NCBI RefSeq assembly: GCF_026151205.1
Contig: NC_087077.1
Coordinates: forward strand, 17,654,475 to 17,718,474
Reading direction: 5' to 3'
Length of the DNA: 64,000 bases
Source of the DNA: Bolinopsis microptera
Lineage: Eukaryota; Ctenophora; Tentaculata; Lobata; Bolinopsidae
Numbering within the stretch: the first letter of the stretch is position 1; each line of letters begins with the position of its first letter. Position numbers and translations under genes: made by a program. Below are positions 13,401 to 26,558 of the stretch, one piece after another. Under the pieces are notes generated by a model, which did no database searches, had not been told where the DNA came from, and saw nothing but the letters and a program-made list of their open reading frames with translations.

Positions 13401-13823
13401 GACTCGATTCATTCGAATATATCATTTATTCTTTAATCGGCTTATCGGCCCCATGATTTAATATCTCCTGCTTTTGTCAACGCTGCTTTTCCCTCTTGCT
13501 AATAGTAAAAGGTGATGGCTGCCCAAAAGACATGGTTAAACTGTTAAAGGTCCATGATATTCGTTAACTTGAATTGGGAGAATATTGTCTGGGTTATACT
13601 TATAGACGAAGGGCCAGCTTCATCATTGCAAGTAAATGTTACTTACTTGTGCTAACTCCTTAACTTAAGTTAAGTGCGACAGAGGACGGTTCAGAATATT
13701 TGGCGAATAGTTAGCGATTCGCCTTCGGTTGACCGAATATATTCGGTCTATTAGGTGTCCAGCGATTCGATAACCGAATATATTCAGTCGACCGAATCAT
13801 TCAATATTTTCGGTAACCCTAAT
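10450..13823. other. Region without a recognisable gene
   Basis: AT-rich sequence upstream of the GH31-like gene. It presumably contains that gene's promoter and 5' UTR, but I see no defined element. Short open frames (for example 12598-12837 plus and 13008-13196 plus) lack recognisable motifs or convincing splice context. A short tandem of GGTTGACTGGCTGACT lies near 13300-13340. Confidence 0.5.
12968..12997. repeat. Short perfect hairpin
   Basis: CTAGTTTACCCT and its reverse complement AGGGTAAACTAG are separated by four bases. No function is inferred. Confidence 0.7.
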
Positions 13824-13827
13824 AGTA

Positions 13828-14904
13828 ATCTAAGATGGCAAGTACGTACGGTACGTACCTTTAAAAATAGCTGTACGGTACGTACTTTTAAACTTGGGCT
13901 GAAAGGTACAATGCTTGCAATTGCAAAAAGATGCACAAACACCACGTTCACACGACAACTTTCATGGAAGCTGAATTCGCTCATCGCTGCATTTCAATTT
14001 ATACCATTAGATTTAGAGCAGTTGTACAAGAATGTTCCAGAAGCAAGAAGGGTTGGAACTTGGACCATGTGACATTGGATTTGGCGCTTTGAATTATGTT
14101 GGTTGAAAAAGTTGGCAGATGTTGTTTACGCGATTTTTAGCGCATCCTCAATCCTCATTAATGTGTGAAACAAACTTTAGAGACTACGAATATCTTATTA
14201 TATGAATATCTTATTATATGAATAAAAGAAGGCTGAGGCTGAAGCCTCAGCTGGCTGAAAAACTAGTGTTTATTTACTCCAATAAGCACATTAAAATGTG
14301 ATACTGATTTTATCTGTCACTGTTCATTTTTATACTGATATCTGGATATTATCCGGTTGGAAGACACAAGGACAAGTGAAACAAGGAAGTTAGGAGTAAG
14401 GGCAAATTTTCGGCGTCAACGCCATCTTCAGGCTCAAATTATTTGTTATATAGTAGTGTTGAAAGTATTAAAGTTTTAATACTTTCAACACTACTATATA
14501 ACAAATAATTTGAGCCTGAAGATGGCGTTGACACCGAAAATTTGCCCTTACTCCTAACTTCCTTGTTTCACTTGTCCTTGTGTCTTCCAACCGGATAATA
14601 TCCAGATATCAGTATTTCAATCATGAGACTAATAAACAGCGAACTACTCCGTTATTTGATGTTCATTTTTATCTCTCACTGTTAATTTACTATCTTAATA
14701 ATTCATGTTCCTCTTCGACTACTACCTCAAATGAAATTATGATAATACTAAGGGAACATTGCAAGTACTCCACTAACTTTGAAAAAGTTTCATTTTTTTC
14801 CCAAAAAGTCTGTACCCTATAGGGCCTGTACGGTACGTACCTTTAAAAGTAGCTGTACCGTACGTACTTAACGCCCTGTACCGTACGTACTTGCCATCTT
14901 AGAT
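13828..14904. mobile_element. Non-autonomous terminal-inverted-repeat element, about 1.08 kb
   Basis: Both ends carry ATCTAAGATGGCAAGTACGT in inverted orientation. They continue as blocks of the self-complementary GTACGTACGGTAC motif alternating with CTTTTAAA-type spacers. AGTA flanks both sides and is a candidate 4-bp target duplication. No transposase is seen. A 284-bp palindrome is nested inside. Weak open frames here do not resemble a known protein. Confidence 0.7.
14332..14615. mobile_element. 284-bp near-perfect palindrome (foldback element)
   Basis: The arms are about 140 bp. They start ATACTGATATCTGGATATTA and meet at about 14474 (AGTATTAAAGTTTTAATACT), with only an occasional mismatch (GGCGTCAAC against GTTGACACC). 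A fragment of the arm (ATACTTTCAA, then TACTACTATATAACAAATAA) recurs near 46256, so it belongs to a repeat family. Confidence 0.85.
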
Positions 14905-14908
14905 AGTA

Positions 14909-16251
14909 ATGTGAATGGCCGCATGGCGCATAATTTATTATAAAGTAATTGACTGGCAAATGGCAGATTAATTAATAATTAATAGCATAGTTGTGATCAA
15001 TCAAACAAGTGCATTCTTCTAGAACTACACAGCAACAAATAACTACTATTTGGCTACATCGACAAAAGTGGCTCTGGTTTAACGTAAAATGCATATAATT
15101 AAATTAGCAATATCCCTGGCCCAGGACGAGATCTGGGGATCAACTGGTTTCGACATTCCAGTTTCAAGTGAACAATTACTATGAAACAAATTAACACATG
15201 CAATGTATTGGAGAGGGATGCTGGTATACAGTCGATATAGGTATAAATGGTTAAAGTTTAATGAGGTTATTGTGTGTTTCCTGCCATCGTATCGAACTCT
15301 ACAAAAATACATTCCAAGCAAAGCTGACTATCATGCAGTTATGAGGGTCTCACCTCTTGCCTCAAAAGCTATCATGGGTTAAATTGAAGAACCAGGAGAT
15401 CATCAAGATAATAGTCTGGGCTCTGGTACTTTTCATCGGAGCAGTTGAGAATACCCAATACCCTCATGTCATCTTGCTACCAGTACTATTAATTCACACT
15501 AGCCTGACAAAAGGGAACATGGCCAGATTCTGATTAATATGCAGGGACTAAGAAGCCAATTCAATCTTGCAATTCAATCAATCGCACACATCGGCAGGGC
15601 CAAAACTCACAAGAATTATATAACGGAGCTGTGCTGATTCGGCGCACATTTTTTCGCACGTGCAGGTATCCTAGGAGACACGTGACGTGTTTTTAAAATC
15701 TCGTGACGTGTTTTCAATGTCATGTGCTAGACGGTCGACCAATTACTGCGCTGCTGGATAACGTAGTTTCCTGTACTCTCACCTGTACCATTATTATAAA
15801 CGAGTGGTCACTGGTCCCGCTATACAGAAGGTTTGGGCCGATTTAGAGGACAGAGGTCTGTTATCCGAAATAATTGTACATGTAGTACACCAGGGTCCAG
15901 GATACAACGCAACAAAGTACAAGGACCGTGTAGTGGGTACATTAACTCCATGATAAGAGCTTCTCTTATCGGCGATAATCTCGGCGGTTGAAAACTTGAA
16001 ATCATAAAATACTTTAGTGCAACGTTTTAGAATTGGCGGTTGACATTTCTAAATATAATATTAAAGGGCCTTACGGTTTTTCTACTCGAAACGCTAGGAA
16101 CTCTGAATATGTTTCACTAAACGTATTTTTACCGTAGAGGTTGGTTCAAATTGGTCCGGTAACGATTGGATTGACTTTAATATGTACTGAGATTGGCTAA
16201 CCAGAACCTTACAGGCAATCTGTAACAAACCGCCAATTACAATTGTAAATC
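14909..16251. other. Region without a recognisable gene
   Basis: No coding exon with convincing motifs is seen. The only regularity noted is a repeated CTCGTGACGTGTTTT-like motif near 15675-15720. Confidence 0.45.
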
Positions 16252-18237
16252 AGTGCGGCAACTCGAACGAACACCGATGGGACATTAAGACAACATTAAG
16301 ACACATTAAGACTACAATAAGACAACATTAAGACACCAATAAGACACATTAACACAAAAATAAGACAACATTAAGACACCAATAAGACAACATTAAGACA
16401 ACATTAACGCAACAAACACCAATAAGACAACAAACGATAAGACAACATTAAGACAACATTAAGGCATCATTAAGGCAACCTCAATGCTCCAGTTGCGTCC
16501 CAGGACAGTACTCAACTTGACCATCAACGGGAAATCTCTTTCAACAGTCCTAGAAGAAAGAGGCATTTGTCGATCGCACTTCTACAGAAAAAGGTGCATT
16601 GCAGAAGCAGCACTCGTGGACAGACAATCCCTTGAGAGCTCCTTCCTGCAGCTACGTAAAGTAACGCTCCGTATACCCAGCGGCAAAAGATATCTGCAAC
16701 AGAAAACATAGAGACCTAACACGCCTTTATGCTCAAGGAAACGCCCTGAAGCCTAAAACTCGTTATTAAGATATTTGTTTTATTCTATATTGTAAACCAG
16801 TTATTTCAGTATCAATTTATCATCATTATATTGTAAACCAGTTATTTCATTATAAATTAAGCATCAGTTTAAATTTCCGACTTTTAACTAGCAGTCCAAA
16901 GTATCTTAACAGATAATTTCAAAAATCTGTGTGTGTAATAATCCTACCCTTTTTAACTGCGGGAATGAAATCCCGGCCGTATATTACATATTCTAAACAT
17001 TTTGTTGCATTAATGTAGTCTTACACGAGTTTGTTGTCTTAATGTTGTTTTAAAGAATTTGTTGTTTTAATGTTGTCTTAAATGAGTTTGTTGTCTTAAT
17101 GTTGTCTTAATGTTGTCTTAATTGAGTTTGTTGTCTTAATGTTGTCTTAATGTTGTCTTAATGTTGTCTTAATATATTATCCTATTTTGTTGTCTTATCG
17201 GTGTTTGTTGTCTTAATCTTGTCTTATTGTTGTCTTATTGTTGTCTTATTGTTGTCTTATTGTTGCCTTAATGTTGTCTTAATGTTGTCTTAATGTTTGC
17301 TTTAATGTTGTCTTAATGTTGTCTTATCGTTTGTTGTCTTATTAGTGTTTGTTGTCTTAATCTTGTCTTATTGTTGTCTTATTGTTGTCTTATTGTTGTC
17401 TTATTGTTGCCTTAATGTTGTCTTAATGTTGTCTTAATGTTGTCTTAATGTTGTCTTAATGTTGTCTTATTGTTGTCTTAATGTTGTCTTAATGTTGTCT
17501 TAATGTTGTCTTATTGTTGTCTTAATGTTGTCTTAATGTTTGCTTTAATGTTGCCTTAATGTTGCCTTAATGTTGTCTTAATGTTGTCTTATCGTTTGTT
17601 GTCTTATTGGTGTTTGTTGTCTTAATCTTGTCTTATTGTTGTCTTATTGTTGTCTTATTGTTGTCTTATTGTTGCCTTAATGTTGTCTTAATGTTGTCTT
17701 AATGTTCGCTTTAATGTTGCCTTAATGTTGCCTTAATGTTGTCTTAATGTTGTCTTATCGTTTGTTGTCTTATTGGTGTTTGTTGTCTTAATCTTGTCTT
17801 ATTGTTGTCTTAATCTTGTCTTATTGTTGTCTTATTGTTGTCTTATTGTTGTCTTATTGTTGCCTTAATGTTGTCTTAATGTTGTCTTAATGTTTGCTTT
17901 AATGTTGCCTTAATGTTGCCTTAATGTTGTCTTAATGTTGTCTTATCGTTTGTTGTCTTATTGGTGTTTGTTGTCTTAATCTTGTCTTATTGTTGTCTTA
18001 TTGTTGTCTTATTGTTGTCTTATTGTTGCCTTAACGTTGTCTTAATGTTGTCTTAATGTTGTCTTATTGTTGTCTTATTGTTGCCTTAATGTTGTATTAT
18101 TGTTGTCTTATTGTTGCCTTAATGTTGTCTTAATGTTGTCTTAATGTTGTCTTAATGTTGTCTTATTGTTGTCTTAATGTTGTCTTAATGTTGTCTTAAT
18201 GTCCCATCGGTGTTCGTACAAGTTGCCATCAGTGCAC
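16252..18237. mobile_element. Foldback element made of an 11-bp minisatellite in opposite orientations
   Basis: The ends are inverted repeats of roughly 40 bp: GGCAACTCGAACGAACACCG at the left, and the complement of GGCAACTTGTACGAACACCG at the right. Inward of each end runs the 11-bp unit ACATTAAGACA. It is short on the left (16290-16475) and long on the right, in reverse complement as TTGTCTTAATG (about 17020-18203). The right array has a higher-order period of roughly 165-260 bp, marked by TTATCGTTTGTTGTCTTATT near 17325, 17588, 17756 and 17945. The unique spacer lies at about 16480-17015. No transposase is seen. Confidence 0.85.
16484..16711 (+). other. Open frame in the spacer of the foldback element (unrecognised)
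   Basis: A 75-codon frame without introns, starting MLQLRPRTVLNLTINGKSL and containing LEERGICRSHFYRKRCIAEA. It is basic and helical-looking, in the style of a helix-turn-helix segment, but I cannot match it to a family. It could be a captured gene fragment or chance. It is the only coding-like stretch inside the foldback element. Confidence 0.25.
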
Positions 18238-20572
18238 TTTAGTTAGTCAATGATTTTACAGAACAGTGGTTACGCTGATCAAGTGAAACGGTAAATGTCC
18301 AGGTGTCGGTCATGGTGAGCTTTTTGCATTTCCTAATGGCATGAGTCACATACATTAATACCAGTTAACTGTCACTGATAGTTTGATAGTCGGTGTAGCG
18401 TGTCTAGCGTCTGCTAACCATAACAACACTTTAAATGCGTTAACCACCGTACTATCTAATGATTTAAGTTTAACTTGAATAATTCAACAGCCCTGGCACA
18501 TGTTAGGCGGCCCACAAATGACCAGGGGATATAAGTGACGGTGTGAAATCTGATGACAGTGCAGTTAGGGCTGGTAGGGTAGTCTCGACTCAATCAACTA
18601 ATTATTTTGCCTTCTGTGAACAGAGAGTCAGTTAATCATATTGAATCTATGATTATGATTGTTAAATAGTGAATCTGGTTGGCATTCTGTGGCCAACCTC
18701 TAAGAAAATTCCTTTACAATTGATGCAGCGGATTTATGGAACCCTCCCTTTTGTTAAATTGATGGCTTAGTGGCACACAAACCACGAAATTCTTGAATTT
18801 ATTCTCCGATGTTCCGCCAACCAAAGGATACACCGCAATCATCTACGACTCACCCTTGGAATATAAACATTTATAAAGGATTTGAACCAGGACTGATTGG
18901 AGGCCGAACCTATACTACTGTGACAGCAGTACTATCCCTGCCAAGTTATCTCTGCCAAACCTACCTGAAGCACTTAAAGCACCCTAAAGGAATATGTGAT
19001 CTGTGATTGAACATGTGATCTATTTACACTTGCAACAAATATATTTTGTAACTGTAACATTTTAACTTTTTAAGGTGATCATAAAATATGATCAGATAAT
19101 CAATAATCATTGAAATGTAATAATGTGCTTTTAGTTGTATACCGCCCATATGAATAGCAACTGACACAAATGTCAGGGAGTTACTATGTCAGAGTGGTTT
19201 TAAAAGGTGAGTCGAAAATATTCAACTAACAACTAGATCATCTCAAGAAATAAATCTACTCAGAAAAATCACTTCAATTATGTCATTAAGAAAGCACTGA
19301 ACGAATAAAACTGCAAGACAACAGACGCTAGAAGATGCGGTAAAATAAAATTGCCAGTCCGTGCCTAAAACATAAATTTTACTGACGGATGATCTAAAAT
19401 TCTTGACAACTTTTAGACTTTCTGCCGACCATACTCAATTATTAACCACAAAGTGCAAGGTGGATTAGTCAGACTAAAGCCAAGAAAAGAAGCTCAAGCT
19501 AATTTCATGACCTGTTAAACACAACAACACCACCTGAATAACTGTGTTAAGTACTACGTAATTAAATGATGTAACTCAATTAACTCAAGTTATTCTGAGT
19601 TAGTTACATGGTTTGCTTGCATGCTATTGAGCCTTTATAATATCAAAGGCTAGTTTGGCATACAAGACACTTTTCTAGCGACTAATCATGAGATTAATAG
19701 GCTTAGTTTTAGCCACTTGAAATTAAGCCAGCTGAGAAGAGAAGTAGTTAGAGAGAGGAATAATATGTACAGTAAAACACCAGACTTCGGACCTAGAACA
19801 AATTGTAGAACAACAATTTTCGTTGGAAAATTGCGGGTTTTTAGCAGGATCAAACTTTAAAGTGGGTTTCTCCATTAGTTACACTTACATCACTCATGGG
19901 ATCGTATATCACATCAAAGGATTTGTCATTACTTTATAAGTGGAATGTCATCCCCTTTCAGCCAATAGACAGCCTTACAGTTAACCTCGTGATACCGCAC
20001 GGAAAGTAATTTTGAAACATGCTTGTAAGAAAGCGGGGAGGCAATTAGAACAATGACATTACTAGCTAAACATTTTGGTGAGATATGCGATGCACACTTA
20101 CTACTTTCTAGTTAATTATTCATTAAAGAGCCGGCGACGTTTGATATTTCTCGGAATCACTAGAATTTGATGAATTTTTAAAGAGTTGATGCGGTTTTCA
20201 TAATCTGGTGGTGATCCTAACGCTTACGTGTCACGTGATTAGTGCCAGGTGGGGAGCCTACTTCTGAAATCTGGCAGCTATCTTTAATCGGACTATCAAA
20301 TTGTTACTTATTAACTGAAATACAAACTGAAACATTTTGAACGGTGACGAACATTCTTGACATTTCCAACATAATATGCAACATTACACATTACAGGAAT
20401 GAGGAATGTAATGTGAGAGTCGACAGAAATAGTGAACATATACTCTCAAGGATTATCAGTTTCATAAACGCGACAAAACTTTTCACCAAATGTGGAAAAA
20501 ACTAAAAGTTTAACTTTTACATTAAGCCATATTCAAATATTTTATCGGGTTAAACATTGTAGGTTTACAACC
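18238..20572. other. Region without a recognisable gene
   Basis: AT-rich unique-looking sequence. Open frames are short and without motifs. No tandem array or inverted repeat was noticed. Confidence 0.45.
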
Positions 20573-20574
20573 TA

Positions 20575-21450
20575 CCTTACTCGGGAATATTATAGCGGGT
20601 TAATTTATGACTGGGAAAATTAATAACCGGGAAAAATATGGCGGAATTTCCCAAAACCCGCCAAATTATCCCGGTCATGTATTTACCGGTGGCCGACCTT
20701 TCAAGTTTTTTTTCAGAGGTCAACAAATTTTCAACCGAAATTTCTGTTTTTGTTACTTGTTAAAGAAGTTATTTCAATTTACAGTTACTGATATTACTCA
20801 GAAATAGAAAAAAAGACACGTCTAGTATTTAAAGGAAAATAAATCTATAGCAATAATAAGTCAAATCTTCATTAAAGCGTATTCTCATTCTCATTATCGC
20901 TAATGTGCCCTCCATTATCATTATTGATATCCCCCTGCTGCTGACCGTCAAATTCGAAGTTGTATTGTTGTCTTAACAAGACTTTCATTTTGTCCGCTAA
21001 TGGGGCTACTGCTCTGAAGGTCAGCCGGAGCTTAATTTCCTGCCCACCGCTTGGTATTGGGGAACGTCTTGGCTTTGCATCTTCAACTGCTCCAGTAATC
21101 AATCCACCGTGGACCTTGAAATAGTGGCACAGTTTACTCACTTCATGGGCAAGAAAAGTGAGAATCACGGTCCACCCTGAAATCTGATTTCTATAACCAA
21201 ATTGTGATTTTTATAACGAAATTATGGTAGCAACCGCCAATAAAGTTACAGCCCTCCATCCACTGCTTCAAAAGTCTTCTCTAGCACATATGAGACTTCA
21301 GGTAAAAAATGATGATCACCACCCCCTTGGAACCCCATAATCTGAGTCGGCGGGTTTTTTTATGACTGGTAAAATTTTTTACCGGGAAAAATATGGCGGA
21401 ATCTTCCAAAACCCACCACTTTATCCCGGTTATAATAATCCCGAGTAAGG
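20575..21450. mobile_element. Non-autonomous element with TA flanks, about 0.88 kb
   Basis: The ends are inverted (CCTTACTCGGGAATATTATA at the left; the complement, with small changes, at the right) and TA flanks each side, as in Tc1/mariner-type insertions. Just inside, about 70 bp is also repeated directly at 20608-20676 and 21362-21430 (core ACCGGGAAAAATATGGCGGA). Confidence 0.6.
20872..21168 (-). other. Open frame inside the TA-flanked element (unrecognised)
   Basis: A 98-codon frame. The middle has a KPRRSPIPSGGQEIKLRLTF segment and the tail is Asn/Asp/Glu-rich (GDINNDNGGHISDNENENTL). It could be the C-terminal exon of a gene carried or captured by the element, or chance. I assign no function. 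Confidence 0.25.
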
Positions 21451-21583
21451 TATACCAGGACGCGCGCCGAGTTGTGAGTTGGACTCGTCGACGGTCCTAA
21501 TATATGGAACAAATATTCTACGAGTATCACCCGTTAAGATTAAACATTATAGGGGCAGGGCCTTGGCAGTGGTCATCTTGACC

Positions 21584-21584
<1 letters not shown>

Positions 21585-21616
<32 letters not shown>
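21585..21616. repeat. Poly-C run, 32 bases
   Basis: Uninterrupted C homopolymer, one of several C or G runs of 14 or more in the window. Confidence 0.95.
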
Positions 21617-23989
21617 TATGAAGAAGAATAGCATTTCCATTTGATTAACATGTTTCCAAGAAAATGAATTGCATCAGAGAAAATGAATTGCATCGGAGCA
21701 AATGCAAAATGAATTGCATCGAACCAAAGATATGAAAATTTGGTTTATCATAACGTTGACCCTGAGGAAATGACCCAGATTTTCAAAAAAAGACTTCAGA
21801 TAGAGTCTAAAAGTAAAAAGAAATTAACAAGGGGGAAAAAATGTCCGGAATGGCCACATTTATACTAGGTAGTGCGCCATCGACAGTGAGCCGCGCGTGC
21901 CGACTGTAGGATGGTTTTTTAGCGCTAATTTCGGCCAGCACAATTTTCTTCAAACAAATAGATATTGAGTATCCTTCCCGACCTCCAATTGCAGTAAAAA
22001 TTGGTAAGCTTACTTATAGACTTACAAGGAAAGTGTCCGAAAAATTTAAAGCATATCCAACCATCAGACATTATGTTACAGCTAAAAGCAGCGTATTTTG
22101 CTCCATTTTGATCACTATATCAACTCCGATATCCACCAAATTTTTCGGACAGTTGTGAAAGCCTTATTGAAAGGTTGTCGCCAATTTCCAGAATGATCTC
22201 ATTTAAGGAACTGAAGATAAATCCGAATAATACGACAAAAATGGTCAAATTTGGACGAATTTGGTCAAATTACGCGACTTTTACAGCTACTTTTGCTCCA
22301 AAAGCCGCGCGCCATCAAATATGGCACCTAGGCGATACTCACTGATCTTTCCAAAAAGGTATGACAAATTTGGTATTGTGAAAATTCTCACAGTCTCTAG
22401 AAAACAGTGGTACAAAAATTTTTAAAATCCGAGCAAGTTTATTTTTATCGTGCACCTCCTATTTATACACTACTTTAATGAAGCACGATATTCTGCTTAC
22501 TTTTAGAGAACTTATTTAAGTTTAAACTTTAGTAGCGATCGTTTGGTAACCTCCAGTCCCGTCGCGGAAGGAGGCCACTAACATTTGTAGATTCTGTAAT
22601 TATACAGATTTTTATAAAGATGCCGGCCCGTGTAGTTGACGATTTCCGTTCTGCTATGTACGATCGAGAAGATTGGAAGAAGATAGTGAACGGGATTTCG
22701 ATCAAGGATCGCCCAAATTAAAAAAGGAAGTATGGCCAACGTCATTTTCTGCATCTTAACGTGGCTTCGATATTGATAACATGATTTGTATTACAATGCA
22801 GAAGATTGTTATATGAAATCAAGTAATCAATATAACTCCTACATGAATAAAACACTTATTACAAAACGACAAGACCGTCAATTAAACGGCCTATATGCAA
22901 GCGGCTAAAGTGGGAGCGGCTAAAGTGGGAGCCTTAACGCAGAGCTAATAGGACAGGATCCTAATATACACCTCTAAGTACTGCAACTACAAACACACCG
23001 ACAACTCTAATAACAGCAGAACAGCTACTACGCGCCGTAGTACTACTATAATAGTACTAGAATAGCAGTAGTTGTGAGGAAGTGGACTTAGTAGACAACG
23101 TACCGGAAACAGAGCGCGTATAATGGCCATTATAAGCTAGTGGTCTAACAGAACCACTAGCTACCTGTGAGACTCAACAGCTTAATGTTAATGCCGCTAT
23201 TTTAGGCATGCTGGCGCTAACTCGGAATAAATGGTTTTATTTATGTGTTGAACATTATTATTGTAACATGTACATATATAACTAGAATCCTGGGAAAGGG
23301 GTGGTTTTGGGGAATTTTCGCATGGTGGTAATAGCATGATTTCGAGGAGACGTGTTATTGTTAAGGAGCAAACAGTTTGTAAAAATCACGAAAAAAACAG
23401 CTGACAAAAAACATGACACAAGTTCTAAAAGAAAGAGTGACGGCGTGTTTAACTCAGAGACTGTTACTAAACTTTAGTTGAGTAGCTTAAGTTTAGCCAT
23501 CATGTACATGCTATGGTGACGTTGAGATGAACTTGAAGTTTACAAGCATATGTAAAGGTTAGACATATAATATATGTCACATATTAAGTGTACAGACCGT
23601 ACAAATTAAAAAGTTCAACTTGTGGTCTTCCTCTCAAAAACAGAAATATTACTGTAAATGAGCATTTTCTGAATTGTAAGAGTGGCCTTTTGTAGCACGA
23701 ACCTTCTTCCATATAAAACACGTATTACTAAAAATCAGGTAATTCTACTGTCAAGCTCTAGCAGTTTCCCACTTCCTCTTGCCGCTACAGGTACGCTATT
23801 TCTCATAAGTTACCTCCGCTATTATAGAACATAACAAGGATTGGTGGTTCAGATGTCATTTCAGGCAGGGTTACAAAGAAAACAGTGTTATATTTACTCG
23901 ATAAATCTATTAAATATAAGGTTTATTTTTACAACATTAATAACACAATATTTGAACGAATACCGTAACACAATACTTTTTATTGAACG

Positions 23990-24040
23990 AACAATTTATC
24001 AACAATATAGTGGAATCCACTATATTGTTGATAAATTGTT
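23990..24040. repeat. Perfect 51-bp hairpin
   Basis: Two 24-bp arms (AACAATTTATCAACAATATA, then GTGG) are exact reverse complements around the 3-base loop AAT. No mismatch is seen. Confidence 0.9.
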
Positions 24041-24293
24041 ATTTTAGCATTCTCTTTTGAGCTAAAAGAGGCGGTTCACCACATTCGTTGTTCATACATT
24101 TTTCTTATAAAGGCGTCAACTCGAAACAATTTAAAACATGCCGTAAAGAGTCGTGCGCACAGCATGCAGGTCTACACTAAAACTTCGCTACCACTAAATC
24201 GCTCGCCCAAATGTTTAAAAATTATTGTGAAAAGGCCCTGAAGATGTGAAACAAGCCTAATTCTGTGTATTTTTGGACGCTGATTCCGAATCA

Positions 24294-24317
24294 CCCCCCC
24301 CCCCCCCCCCCCCCCCC
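24294..24317. repeat. Poly-C run, 24 bases
   Basis: Uninterrupted C homopolymer next to a telomere-like tract. Confidence 0.95.
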
Positions 24318-24416
24318 ATGACGTAGGGTAAAAATGCTTCCCTGGAGAGTTATGGGCAAAAAACCATTTTGGTCACGTGACAGTCTAGTAAAATACGGAT
24401 TCGATTGTTTAGAGCT

Positions 24417-24468
24417 CGGGTTAGGGTTGTGGTTAGGGTTATGGATAGCTTCGGGGTTAGGGTTAGGA
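24417..24468. repeat. Interstitial telomere-like repeats
   Basis: Degenerate copies of GGGTTA: GGGTTAGGGTTGTGGTTAGG, then GGTTATGGATAGC, then GGGGTTAGGGTTAGGATTAA. They match the TTAGGG telomere repeat of most animals. Confidence 0.6.
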
Positions 24469-25436
24469 TTAAGGTTTATGTAAAACCGTATTGTTCGGCT
24501 GCAAAACAATTAAAGAACCAAAGTCACGTGATAATTTTTGGGCGAGCGAATTAGTAAGAGTCCTAAAACTTTCGTCAGACCACTCTGTCCAGTTTCCTAC
24601 CAATTATAAACGCTGTTCACATATTATTACATTCCCCCCTACAACTGCAACTTAGCTAAAATTAGGTATGGTCAACTGTTATGATTCACTTTACACTTTA
24701 CCAGACAGAGTGGTCAGAAATGAAGTAATAAATAATTAGACCACGTAGAAATAAGCAACTACATAGTAGCGTTGAAAATGTAGGCTAATAGCCGATTAAT
24801 ATAGTATTAGTAAAATTTGTAATTTTTAAGGTACTTAACTACGCTTTTAAACTTGTCTAACCCATATAATAACAAAGTTACTTGATTACTTACAAAACCC
24901 CCGTAGAACTGCCGGGAGGGTATTGAAATCTAAAACTCCAATTTAAACAAATTTAATCACATCTCCGGTTGAACAAAAAGGTCGAATTGTGTGGTAAGAA
25001 TTTAGCGAAATATTTTAAGTTTTGAACATATCCAAATATCGGATATCGATATTATCTTAAAGGCTTCTTCGACGAAATCGGAGGCTGGGAGCATAGGGGA
25101 TATTGCAGCTAAAAAAGCCGAATTCAACAGAAATGGTTCGACTGTAAGTCAGTAAATACTACTAAAGGTCACGGTTCTCGTCAGTTACTGTACATTATCC
25201 ATAATATTCGATACAGCACTCAGTTTTAGTGCGTAACTTCTGCGTCTCCATTGTAAAACTTCTCGCTGTATCCACTGAAAAAGTTATTCATTGATATCAT
25301 TATTCCTTTCTGTAAATAAAAAGTGTATTCTAGAACCGCAATGAATAGAAGTAACAACTCATTTATTGTTATTATTCGGCACATGGCATAGTGCAGACAC
25401 AGTGGAAAATATCTGGATTTTATTCTTGCATAAAAG

Positions 25437-25594
25437 CGATAATGCAATTATCGCGTGTTTATCGCCCAATATGCGATTATCGCGTGTTTATCGCCTAACA
25501 TGCGATTATTGCGCACGATTATCGCCTAACATTGGCGATTATCGCTAAATGCACGATAATCGCCATTAAATAGTGATAATCGCTAAAATCTGCG
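25437..25594. repeat. Left subterminal palindromic array (deleted copy)
   Basis: About a dozen copies or half-copies of CGATTATCGC / GCGATAATCG in both orientations, spaced irregularly at about 10-20 bp. They are candidate binding sites for a transposon-encoded protein. Confidence 0.8.
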
Positions 25595-26558
25595 ATGATA
25601 ATGCAATTGTGAAATGATGAGTTAATTTTGACATACTGTGAGTCATATACTGCATCAACATTCAACACTGCACTGAATCAAAATTATGGTTGAACAGCAA
25701 TAAAAAATATTATATTTGATATATATATTAAACCTTGTGCCTGACGCCGCGCGCAGCGGATCCTGCATTTTCATTTTGAGTTTGACCCTGGCCTCACAAT
25801 TACATTTTACAATCAAACTATAACCTTCAAAGGCGAAAGTAAACACAAGCATCAACATTTCATATTTCCAATTTCATTCCTCTTCCCCCTGTTTAACGGA
25901 CGCAAACGCTATTTACGAATGACCCCTGGGCCCCTACGACAAACCCGAAACCATAAACATAAACTTCTATTCAATTTGTAATTCGAAAATTATCTCATAA
26001 TTCCGTTATGGAAATAAATCTTATACATGAATAAGAATCTGAATCAATACATATTGGTCATTCTGTCTGCCGATGGCAATTATATCAATATTATATTCAA
26101 ATAGTACACGGAGTTCATTACTGCATTTCAAGTTTGACACGCGCGGTGAGCCGCGCACTTTTGTTGGATTTGAACTATACGAAAATCAAATTATGAATCG
26201 AGCGCTACTAGGGCGCTCACTTAGCGCTTAGTTACCAGCCAACTTTACTTGTTATGATTTGTACCTCTTAGTGTGACCTGGATCAGAATATTTTCTTCGA
26301 CTTCAGTTTTCAAAAGTGAGAGTGCTTGGATCGAATATAGATATATCTCTGTAAGAGTGTATAAGATGTTACAACTTACACACGTGCGGTAATCGGTATC
26401 ATGTCACCAAGTGACTTGTCTATTGTCGTTACCAATGGCCACACTATTCACCTAATACCGTAATCTGCTTGACAGCTCGATCGAATTAAATGATTGCATT
26501 TGTTGTTATAAAGAACGAAATTAAGCACGTTCATATCGATTATCACATTAGTGAGAAC

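Larger units (their letters stand above)
21617..25393. other. Region without a recognisable gene
   Basis: It contains a short hairpin, a poly-C run and telomere-like repeats, listed separately. No exon chain is supported. Confidence 0.45.

Noticed and set aside
16287-18203. CRISPR-like regular repeats
   Set aside because: The 11-bp units are contiguous with no unique spacers, lie in a eukaryotic genome, and form arms of a foldback element.
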